Source of the DNA: Lachnospiraceae bacterium
GTDB lineage: Bacteria > Bacillota > Clostridia > Lachnospirales > Lachnospiraceae
Direction: 5' to 3'
DNA length: 27,081 bases
Assembly (NCBI GenBank): GCA_900771955.1
Contig: CAAGPW010000164.1
Span: 1-27,081, forward strand
The first letter of the stretch is position 1; every line of letters begins with the position of its first letter. Below the pieces are notes generated by a model. That model saw only the letters and a list, made by a program, of their open reading frames with translations. It was not told the origin of the DNA and did no database searches. Of this stretch, positions 1 to 6,729 are shown in pieces. A program made the position numbers and the translations under genes.

Positions 1-938
1 CGGGCCATGCTGACTACGTTAAGAACATGATCACCGGTGCTGCACAGATGGATGGTGCTATCCTCGTTGTAGCTGCTACTGATGGTGTTATGGCTCAGAC
101 CAAGGAGCACATCCTTCTGTCCCGTCAGGTAGGTGTTCCTTACATCATCGTATTCCTGAACAAGTGTGATATGGTTGACGATCCCGAGCTGATCGAGCTG
201 GTTGAGATGGAAGTAACCGAGCAGCTGGAAGAGTACGACTTCAACGACTGCCCTATCATCAAGGGTTCCGCTCTGAAGGCTCTGGAAGATCCCAGCAGCG
301 AGTGGGGCGACAAGATCATGGAACTGATGGATACTGTAGATACTTATATCCCTGATCCTCAGCGTGATACTGATAAGCCTTTCCTGATGCCCGTCGAGGA
401 CGTATTCACCATTACCGGTCGTGGTACCGTTGCTACCGGTCGTGTAGAGCGTGGTGTTCTGCATCTGAATGATGAAGTTGAAATCGTTGGTATCAAGGAA
501 GAGACCAAGAAGACCGTTGTAACCGGTATCGAAATGTTCCGTAAGATGCTGGATGAGGCACAGGCTGGTGATAACATCGGTGCTCTGCTTCGTGGTATCC
601 AGAGAACTGAAATCGAAAGAGGACAGGTTCTGGCTAAGCCCGGTACTGTTACCTGCCACAGAAAGTTTACCGCTCAGGTATACGTTCTGACCAAGGATGA
701 AGGTGGACGTCATACTCCTTTCTTCAACAACTATCGTCCTCAGTTCTACTTCAGAACCACCGATGTTACCGGCGTTTGCGAACTGCCCGCTGGTGTTGAG
801 ATGTGCATGCCTGGTGATAACGTAGAAATGACCATCGAACTGATCCATCCCATCGCTATGGAGCAGGGTCTTACCTTCGCTATCCGTGAGGGTGGTAGAA
901 CCGTAGGTTCTGGCCGTGTAGCTACCATCATCGAGTAA
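1..938 (+). CDS. tuf: Elongation factor Tu, 3' part (5' end outside window)
   Basis: EF-Tu delivers aminoacyl-tRNA to the ribosome as a GTP complex in the cytoplasm. The frame starts at base 3 with GHADYVKNMITGAAQMDGA, the G3 region around the catalytic histidine, so about 80 N-terminal residues lie upstream of the window. The G4 motif NKCDMVDD and the G5 motif SALKAL follow, then domains 2 and 3 through to the usual ending GRTVGSGRVATIIE. The gene is intact up to its stop. Its last 17 codons lie within or after a 20-bp direct repeat shared with an orphan tuf tail at 11371, so the bases after about 904 are probably supplied by an inserted element, not the ancestral chromosome. A hairpin terminator follows 22 bases after the stop. 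Identity is very secure. Confidence 0.98.
   Translation, partial: GHADYVKNMITGAAQMDGAILVVAATDGVMAQTKEHILLSRQVGVPYIIVFLNKCDMVDDPELIELVEMEVTEQLEEYDFNDCPIIKGSALKALEDPSSEWGDKIMELMDTVDTYIPDPQRDTDKPFLMPVEDVFTITGRGTVATGRVERGVLHLNDEVEIVGIKEETKKTVVTGIEMFRKMLDEAQAGDNIGALLRGIQRTEIERGQVLAKPGTVTCHRKFTAQVYVLTKDEGGRHTPFFNNYRPQFYFRTTDVTGVCELPAGVEMCMPGDNVEMTIELIHPIAMEQGLTFAIREGGRTVGSGRVATIIE
885..904 (+). repeat. Left attachment-site copy (attL core) inside tuf
   Basis: The 20-base string CGTGAGGGTGGTAGAACCGT occurs here and at 11371-11390 in the same orientation. The base before each copy differs (C versus A), and matches become scattered after it. It encodes the R-E-G-G-R-T stretch near the EF-Tu C-terminus, so exchange here keeps the gene in frame. 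Confidence 0.78.
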
Positions 939-960
939 TTAATAGAATCACAGTAAATTC

Positions 961-993
961 AAGGCTTCCAAGGTTTTCCTTGGGAGCCTTTTT
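961..993 (+). terminator. Rho-independent terminator of tuf (element-side copy)
   Basis: A 13-bp stem with one G-T pair (AAGGCTTCCAAGG against CCTTGGGAGCCTT) closes a short TTTT loop and runs into a T run ending at 993. It lies 22 bases after the tuf stop. The group II intron starts only 3 bases beyond the T run, the position that group IIC introns favour. Confidence 0.9.
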
Positions 994-1461
994 ACGGTGC
1001 GCCTGGCGGCGCACGTTTCTAGGCAGTAAAGTCTGCGTAATCCGCCCGGTAGTGGGAAGGATATAGCCGAAGGCAAGGGTGTCCATCGCAAGGTGGAATC
1101 TGAAGGAAGCCGGATGTGGGGAACATATTAACCCATGGGCGAATCTCTGGTCTGACGAACAGAAATCACATAAGAGGCTATTCACGAGGGTAAGGTTGCC
1201 ACACAAGCCGAAGCCCAATAACTACACGGAATCGTGGATGGTAAATGTGGCAGATAGATGGAGAGGAAAGAAACGTGTGGTACCCAGGGAGGTCTGTGTG
1301 AAATGCTCCGAAAGGAGTAACCACTGCACAAGGAAACGAGGCAGTGCTGAACACGCAGAAGTCAGCAAAGGTCATAGTAGCCAAACGGAACAAGTTCCGT
1401 TCGAGGTGAAGGACCGAATCAATAGGAGTCTTTAGTACAGCCGGGAAAGGAGGAAGGACAA

Positions 1462-2853
1462 ATGGATGCAGAAAACAAGGAAAGCTACTCACAAAAGAAT
1501 AGTGCGGAACATGAAGGATATGTGAGAGCGCATCGCTCCTTCAACCGGATATGGAAGGAAAGAGACAGTGCACAGCCAGAGCTCTTGGAAAAGATACTGT
1601 ATAAGGATAATCTAAACAGAGCTTTTAAGAGAGTAAAGGCGAACAAAGGAGCACCCGGAATTGACGGGATAACTGTTAATGAAATAGGTGCATATCTAAA
1701 GGAAAACCAACAGAGTATTATTGCAAAAATATACAAAGGAAAATATACACCCGACGCAGTAAGAAGAGTTGAAATCCCAAAACCGGGCGGTGGAATACGT
1801 AAGCTTGGTATTCCAACAGTCAAAGACCGCATTTTCCAGCAAGCCATTACACAACAGCTCATGCCTATTTATGAACCGTTGTTCTCGGATAACAGCTATG
1901 GCTATCGTCCGGGAAGGTGTGCAAAAGATGCCATTAAGAAGATAAAGGAGTATGCAGAACGAGGATACACTCATGCGGTGACACTTGATTTGTCGAAATA
2001 CTTTGATACACTCAACCACGAAAAGCTCTTAAATCTGTTACGTAGAGATATAAAAGATGAAAGAGTGATACAGTGGATTAAGAGATATCTGAAAAGTGGT
2101 GTTATGGAGAACGGAGTAGTCATGGAAACAGAAGAAGGCTCGCCACAGGGTGGAAATATCTCGCCATTGTTAGCGAACATCTATCTGAATGAGTTCGACC
2201 AAGAGTATGAGAAACGCGGAGTTAAATTTGTCAGATATGCAGATGATATCGTTCTTCTTGCAAAGAGTGACAGAGCCGCAAAACGATTACTTGAAACAAG
2301 CACGAAATATCTTGAAGGAACACTGAAATTAAAGGTGAACCAAGAGAAAAGTCGAGTGGTCAGTGTGTTTGCAATCCGAAATTTTAAGTACCTTGGCTTC
2401 ACATTGGGAAAGAACGGAAAGGGTATCTATATCCGCGTTCATGGGAAGTCATGGAAGAAAATGAAGTCAAAGCTGAAAGAACTTAGTTCCCGAAGGTCTT
2501 GTCAGAGTATACGCCCATCACTACAAGAGATAAAAGAGTATATGCGAGGGTGGCTGAATTATTATGGGGTTGCAGATATGAAGAAGAAAATAGATGACTT
2601 AAATAAATGGCTATATCACAGAATCCGAATGTGCATCTGGAAACAATGGAAGAAACCGAAGACAAAGATAAGAAATCTGCTAAAGATGGGAGTACCAAAG
2701 GACTTGGCATGGCAAGCAGGAAACAGTCGCAGAGGATATTGGTTTGTGACTCATACAATAGCGGTCAATTTAGCAATGACAAAAGAAAGACTGATAAACA
2801 GTGGCTTTTATGATTTAGCCACCGCCTATCAGTCTGTGCATGTCAACTATTGA
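1462..2853 (+). CDS. ltrA: Group II intron reverse transcriptase/maturase (LtrA-type)
   Basis: This 463-aa intron-encoded protein copies the intron RNA into DNA during retrohoming and helps the RNA fold for splicing. The finger/palm motifs appear in order: LGIPTVKDRIFQQAI near residue 115, SYGYRPGR near 145, SPQGG at 227-231 and the catalytic YADD at 259-262. The thumb/maturase X region follows, with GWLNYYGVADM and a C-terminal YQSVH. There is no HNH endonuclease domain, as in group IIC and some related classes. An AGGAGG-like site about 8 bases before the ATG supports the start. The frame is undamaged, so the protein could act in trans even though its own intron RNA is broken by the IS downstream. 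The class (IIC or other) is inferred from the missing endonuclease and the terminator flank. Confidence 0.95.
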   Translation: MDAENKESYSQKNSAEHEGYVRAHRSFNRIWKERDSAQPELLEKILYKDNLNRAFKRVKANKGAPGIDGITVNEIGAYLKENQQSIIAKIYKGKYTPDAVRRVEIPKPGGGIRKLGIPTVKDRIFQQAITQQLMPIYEPLFSDNSYGYRPGRCAKDAIKKIKEYAERGYTHAVTLDLSKYFDTLNHEKLLNLLRRDIKDERVIQWIKRYLKSGVMENGVVMETEEGSPQGGNISPLLANIYLNEFDQEYEKRGVKFVRYADDIVLLAKSDRAAKRLLETSTKYLEGTLKLKVNQEKSRVVSVFAIRNFKYLGFTLGKNGKGIYIRVHGKSWKKMKSKLKELSSRRSCQSIRPSLQEIKEYMRGWLNYYGVADMKKKIDDLNKWLYHRIRMCIWKQWKKPKTKIRNLLKMGVPKDLAWQAGNSRRGYWFVTHTIAVNLAMTKERLINSGFYDLATAYQSVHVNY

Positions 2854-2878
2854 AAGCGCCGTGTACCGAACGGTACGC

Positions 2879-2904
2879 CAGACTGTCTAACGATTAATAT
2901 ATGG
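2879..2904 (+). repeat. IS left terminal inverted repeat
   Basis: CAGACTGTCTAACGATTA matches the reverse complement of the opposite end exactly, then diverges by a small indel before ATATATG. A second inverted heptamer CAGTCTG at 2905-2911 could let this end form a hairpin. Confidence 0.88.
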
Positions 2905-2994
2905 CAGTCTGATTGTACGTTTTTTAATATTTTGATATAATTTAACGCGATATTGGATAAATATTTTGGATTATAGATAGGTTTACCTGTATAT

Positions 2995-4398
2995 TTATCC
3001 GAATTTTTTGATTAATTCCTGTGTTGAAAACATACTTAATAATCGCTTAATGTTATAAGCGATAAACATGGAAGATGCTTCCGCATCTACGTTATCTATT
3101 TGTTTACGTAAAAAGAAACTGTATCCAAGAGTCCTCTTAACTGTCCCAAATGGATGCTCAACAATGCACCTACGTTGTTTATATGTATTATTATTGTCCA
3201 AAGTCACCCGGCGAACAGCATCTAAAACATCTTCATGTTCCCAACGTTGTATAGTACGTCCTCTGGAAGAGGATGTACATGAATCTTTGTATTTACATGT
3301 ATTACATTCAGTGCATTTATATCGTCTATATCTTATCCCGTTTTTAGAAGTGTTCTCAAAGAACAATAACTGATTGCCTGCCGGACAAACATATACATCT
3401 TTTTCTTTATCATATACAAATTTTTCCTTGCGAAATTCGTTTTCCTTCGTAGAGTTATTGGCTCTTGCCTTTTTTATATATACTGTCATTCCATCATCTA
3501 TACAATTTTTTATTTCTGTTCCATTGTAATAACCTGTATCAGCTAATACTTTTTGTTTTTCCGTACCCAACAAATCGGCAGCATCCTTAGCCATAACATA
3601 AAGTTGATTTTGGTCGTTTATATCATTTGTGGTCGAAATATCAATAACGAAATGATTCTGTGCATCTACAACTGATTGTACATTGTAACAGATATCCAGC
3701 GAACCATTATTTTTCATGCGTCGTGAGTCGGTATCGGTCAGACTTTTTTGTTCTAATCCTTCATCCTTTAAATCTTGCTTTTGTTTTAAATACTCTTCCT
3801 TCAAATCTTGATAAGCCTGAAGTTTTTCTTTGAGATTTTCATTCAAAGAATCTTCTTTTTCCATTGCCATAAGATATGCATTAATCTGTGCCTCTGCATA
3901 CTCTATTTTCTTATCCAATCCACTTTGAGTGATACAATTATGCTTGCTGTTTTGTGCTTTTATTTTTGTGCCGTCTATAGCCACAAGTTTACCATCAATT
4001 AATCCCCATCCTTTAAGAATAAGTGTTAAATTACGCAGAGTATTATGGAAAGCTTTTTTGTTTTTCTGTACAAAACCTGCGATTGTTCCATGGTCTGGTG
4101 TTACTGAATTGATCAGCCACATAAGCTCTAGGTTCCGTTTAGCTTCTACCTCTAAAGCTCTGCTTGATCTGATTTTGTTTAGATACCCATAAATATGCAG
4201 TTTTAACAAATCAGAACGACGATATGGCGCTTGACCTCTGTTTGAGCCACTATATTCTGTAAATCCTAACTCTTTTAAATCGAGAGATTCGACATATGCA
4301 TCAATAACTCGAACCGAATTATCCTTATCGATTAGATCATTTAATGAAGTAGTTACCATTCTTGTCTGATTTCTATCTAAACCAACGATATATGCCAT
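2995..4398 (-). CDS. IS1182-family transposase (DDE type)
   Basis: This 467-aa protein cuts and joins the ends of the surrounding insertion sequence. Its layout is typical of the IS1182 family: an N-terminal DUF772-like DNA-binding part (YRRSDLLKLHIYGYLNKIRSS, then RNLELMWLI), followed by a DDE catalytic core. Visible core residues are the D of LVAIDGTKIKAQNSK, the D of VLADTGYYNG and the E of CIVEHPFGTVKRTLGY. A Cys-rich insert (CPAGNQLLFF, then KCTECNTCKYKDSC) sits before the last acidic residue. I place the start at the ATG at 4398, 9 bases after AGGAGG, rather than the upstream TTG, which would be only 3 bases from it. Full length, no frameshift seen. Confidence 0.95.
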   Translation of the reverse strand: MAYIVGLDRNQTRMVTTSLNDLIDKDNSVRVIDAYVESLDLKELGFTEYSGSNRGQAPYRRSDLLKLHIYGYLNKIRSSRALEVEAKRNLELMWLINSVTPDHGTIAGFVQKNKKAFHNTLRNLTLILKGWGLIDGKLVAIDGTKIKAQNSKHNCITQSGLDKKIEYAEAQINAYLMAMEKEDSLNENLKEKLQAYQDLKEEYLKQKQDLKDEGLEQKSLTDTDSRRMKNNGSLDICYNVQSVVDAQNHFVIDISTTNDINDQNQLYVMAKDAADLLGTEKQKVLADTGYYNGTEIKNCIDDGMTVYIKKARANNSTKENEFRKEKFVYDKEKDVYVCPAGNQLLFFENTSKNGIRYRRYKCTECNTCKYKDSCTSSSRGRTIQRWEHEDVLDAVRRVTLDNNNTYKQRRCIVEHPFGTVKRTLGYSFFLRKQIDNVDAEASSMFIAYNIKRLLSMFSTQELIKKFG

Positions 4399-4440
4399 AA
4401 GCAAGCACCTCCTATGCCAGATGTTGTACCTTTATTATAG

Positions 4441-4467
4441 CATATATCATAATCGTTAGACAGTCTG
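4441..4467 (-). repeat. IS right terminal inverted repeat
   Basis: Read on the minus strand it starts CAGACTGTCTAACGATTA, identical to the left end for 18 bases. It lies just upstream of the transposase ribosome site. Confidence 0.88.
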
Positions 4468-4517
4468 ACGCACGGTGCTGTGAGAGGACGGGAGTTAGTC
4501 ACTCCCTCCTACTCGAT
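4468..4517 (+). ncRNA. 3' half of intron domain V and domain VI
   Basis: After the duplicated ACGC, the strand ACGGTGC completes the lower stem of domain V whose other strand lies at 2854-2870. Then comes a GGGAGT-TAGT-CACTCCC hairpin, typical of domain VI, with a likely branch-point A at 4511 and the splice end CTCGAT at 4517. In the present DNA the two halves are 1.6 kb apart. Confidence 0.82.
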
Positions 4518-5885
4518 TCTGAATAACAGTGAAAGTGTGGTCTATAATGTGGAATTTTGCCACAAGGACATAAAGGCAGTATATCATGAACTATTTGACG
4601 AAGCTCTGGAAAGGTACAATGCGAAGCAAAAGCGGAGTGACAGAAAGATTGACAATTATTATGAGAAAACCCGGCAGGGAAAGCAGGAAAAGCTGTTCAT
4701 GAAGTGATTTTCCAGATAGGCAATAAGGATGATATGAATGTGCGAAGTGAGGAGGGGCAGTTGGCAAAGCAGATTTTCTCAGATTTTATGGCAGACTTCC
4801 AAAGCCGGAATCCGAATCTTCATGTATTCTCGGCACATCTGCACATGGATGAGGAAACACCGCATATTCACATTGATTTTGTCCCAGCTATTACCGGGAG
4901 CAAGTGGGGACTTGATACAAGAGTGTCACTGAAAGGGGCATTGGCAGAGCAGGGATTTGAGGGTGGCATCAGAGGAGCAACAGAATGGAATCAGTGGATA
5001 GAATCGGAGAAAAAGGAATTGGCGGCAGTCATGGAGCGGTATGGTGTCGAATGGCTGCAGAAGGGTACGCACAATAAACATTTTTCGGTGTTGGATTATG
5101 AGAAGCAGGAGAGAGCAAAAGAGGTTGCGGAGCTTGACAGTCAGCTTGCACAATCAGAACGGGCATTGCAGACAGCAAGTAAAATGGTAGACAATCAGCT
5201 TGCTCGTGTGGAAGAATTGGCAGAGATGGGCGATAAGTTTCAAAGACGGAACGAGGAAATCAAGGCAGATAATACAGAACTGGAAAAAACGTATGTAGAT
5301 ACAAAGCAGAGTTATAACAGTTTGTTGGCAAAAAACAGTCAGTTGATTTTCGAGAATGAGGATTTGGAGCAGGAAAAGGAAAGGCGGTTGTCCGGCAACC
5401 GGGAATTAGAAAAGCAACAGCAGAAGCTTCAAAAAGAACTGGAAGCTATGGCAGGTTCTAAGGTCGCTTTGGAGCGTAATGTGAGAGCCTATGACGAGGA
5501 CAGACAATGGCTGCTTCCGGAGCCGGGAGTGGTGCAGTCGGCAAAAGCCTTTCGTGAAAAGGTGGCATTACCATTGATTACAAGGTTAAAAGAGCTTGTA
5601 AAAAGCCTGACAATCAAGTGTGTTGGTCTGATGGAGCAGGTTAGAAAACTGACTGAAAAGGTAAATCAGCAGGAAGATGACATCGCATGGTACAAGAATA
5701 AAATCAAGGAACAGAATGGCACAATGGAGCACTTGCAGGAGAAAGCAGAGGATTTGGAACGAGTGAAGCAGTATGTCGGTGCAGATAAGGTGCAGGGTAT
5801 TATTGACAGCATGAAAGAAGTGGAACGGTTACAGGCAGAGCAGAACCGACTGCAGAGAAGCTACCAGAACAGAATGAGCAGATAA
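4518..5885 (+). pseudogene. MobV-family relaxase (plasmid mobilisation), N-truncated and frameshifted
   Basis: MobV/Pre relaxases nick oriT and lead the strand into the recipient during mobilisation. The remnant begins in mid-protein right after the intron end (LNNSESVVYNVEF) and reads on through DIKAVYHELFDEALERYNAK to a stop at 4707. The continuation VIFQIGNKDDMNV lies in another frame; the expected LFHEVIFQIGN is restored by adding one base near 4696-4697, so a single T has probably been lost. The second frame has the metal-binding motif HLHMDEETPHIHIDFVP of MobV motif III, then about 230 residues of Gln/Glu/Lys-rich coiled coil. Perhaps 30-40 N-terminal residues, including motif I, are missing. 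TnpV follows, as in Tn4451-like elements. Non-functional as it stands. Confidence 0.88.
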
Positions 5886-5894
5886 AGGAGATTG

Positions 5895-6298
5895 ATGGAT
5901 ATGACAGATAAAATTAAGAAAACAGAAGTATTGGAAAAGCACATTGTAGGAGAAAACGAAATCAGTTACACTTTGGGAGAGGATGGTTTGTATTACCCAG
6001 ATCTCCGGCTCCCGGAGGGAACGCATTATGAAATTGGCAGATATGGACGGATGAGGGCTGAGTATCTGAAAGAGTACCATAGAGCATTGTATCTGGAGAT
6101 GCTGTTAAGTGGCAAATTAAATGAATATCTGCACCAGACGGATGAGGAATGTTATCAGATGATGGAACGGTTGGTGGAGCAGATGAAGGAATAATGGAGC
6201 AGATGAAGTCAGAGAACCAAATGCAGTGGGTGGGAATGATGAACAATATTCGACACTGTGCGGAAGAAGTGTTAATTAGTGAAATTCTTTATGTATAA
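5895..6298 (+). pseudogene. tnpV: TnpV-like protein, frameshifted
   Basis: TnpV is a small protein carried by Tn4451-type mobilisable elements of Clostridia; its role is uncertain. The first frame shows the typical pattern YTLGEDGLYYPDLRLP, then RYGRMRAEYLKEYHRALYLE and LLSGKLNEYL, and stops at 6194. The usual C-terminal end, NQMQWVGMMNNIRHCAEEVL, continues in a second frame from an ATG overlapping that stop (6194-6298). The break lies between two copies of a 14-base string (6175-6188 and 6195-6208), which suggests a small slip or deletion. An AAGGAG site precedes the ATGs at 5895 and 5901, so either could be the start. It sits 9 bases after the relaxase remnant, in the same transcription unit. 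Confidence 0.85.
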
Positions 6299-6315
6299 AA
6301 TACTTTATTAATCTC

Positions 6316-6344
6316 TTGCGAAACGGGAAAATAAGTGTTATATT
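6316..6344 (+). promoter_or_regulatory. Putative promoter of the regulator-methylase unit
   Basis: TTGCGA and TATATT are separated by 17 bases in an AT-rich stretch that starts just after the tnpV remnant. It would give a leader of about 165 bases before the regulator, containing the tandem 12-mers. Based on consensus match only. Confidence 0.45.
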
Positions 6345-6456
6345 ATATAAAAAGAACATATGTTTGCAAAAGAAAAAGGCAAAGGTATAAGAAAATAGAT
6401 ATAATGTATATAATAATGAATTTTTGATTGATAATTAAAGAAGAATGAAATAAAAT

Positions 6457-6480
6457 CAGATATGAGAGCAGATATGAGAG
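6457..6480 (+). repeat. Two tandem 12-bp repeats upstream of the regulator gene
   Basis: CAGATATGAGAG occurs twice head to tail, ending 33 bases before the regulator start codon. A tandem site directly before an Xre-type gene could be its own operator, but no binding data can be read from sequence. Confidence 0.6.
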
Positions 6481-6513
6481 CTGAGTTAAGAAAGGTTGAG
6501 GAGGAATAGGATT

Positions 6514-6729
6514 TTGTTCTGTTATGATAAATTGTGGAAAATATTAATTGATAGACATATGAATAAAGTTGAGCTTAGGGATGCAGTGGGGATTACCCCA
6601 GCAACCTTAGCTAAAATGGGGAAAAATCAAAATGTGAGTATGGATGTAATTGGAAAAATATGTGCGGTGTTACAATGCAATGTGGGGGACATATTGGACT
6701 ATGTAGGAAATGAACAGGAGGAAAAGTAA
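6514..6729 (+). CDS. Xre-family helix-turn-helix regulator
   Basis: This is a 71-aa cytoplasmic DNA-binding protein of the short Cro/CI type often found ahead of restriction-modification genes. The helix-turn-helix spans MNKVELRDAVGITPATLAKM, followed by SMDVIGKICAVLQCNVGDIL, the usual end of this family. I choose TTG at 6514 because it lies 8 bases after GAGGAGGA and gives the family-like beginning FCYDKLWKILIDRHMN; an upstream TTG at 6496 would overlap the ribosome site. Its stop overlaps the next gene's ATG (TAATG at 6727-6731), so translation is probably coupled. The likely role is control of the methylase, which inference from context supports but does not prove. Confidence 0.85.
   Translation: MFCYDKLWKILIDRHMNKVELRDAVGITPATLAKMGKNQNVSMDVIGKICAVLQCNVGDILDYVGNEQEEK

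Larger units (their letters stand above)
2879..4467 (-). mobile_element. IS1182-family insertion sequence, complete
   Basis: The 1589-bp unit begins CAGACTGTCTAACGATTA and ends with its reverse complement, an 18-bp perfect terminal inverted repeat that continues imperfectly. It is flanked by the direct repeat ACGC (2875-2878 and 4468-4471), a 4-bp target duplication. It carries one transposase gene on the minus strand. It landed inside domain V of the group II intron. Both ends and the transposase are intact, so it may still be active. Confidence 0.93.
997..4517 (+). mobile_element. Group II intron, interrupted by an IS element in domain V
   Basis: The 5' end GTGCGCC matches the bacterial group II start GTGYG, and the 3' end CTACTCGAT fits the usual A-Y ending with a bulged branch-point adenine near 4511. 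The roughly 460 bases before the reverse transcriptase hold no convincing gene and correspond to domain I-IV RNA. Domain V can be rebuilt only by removing 2879-4467 and one 4-bp duplication. It then gives an 8-bp stem (GCGCCGTG with CACGGTGC), a CG bulge, a 4-bp stem TACC/GGTA and a GAAC loop, preceded by AGC. Without the insertion the intron would be about 1.93 kb. As it stands it cannot self-splice unless the IS leaves. The 5' flank is a terminator and the 3' flank is the inside of a relaxase gene, so the two exons do not belong together. Confidence 0.88.

Noticed and set aside
1079..1435. Open frame of 118 codons upstream of the reverse transcriptase
   Set aside because: It lies in the structured RNA domains of the group II intron, has no known motif and no good ribosome site.
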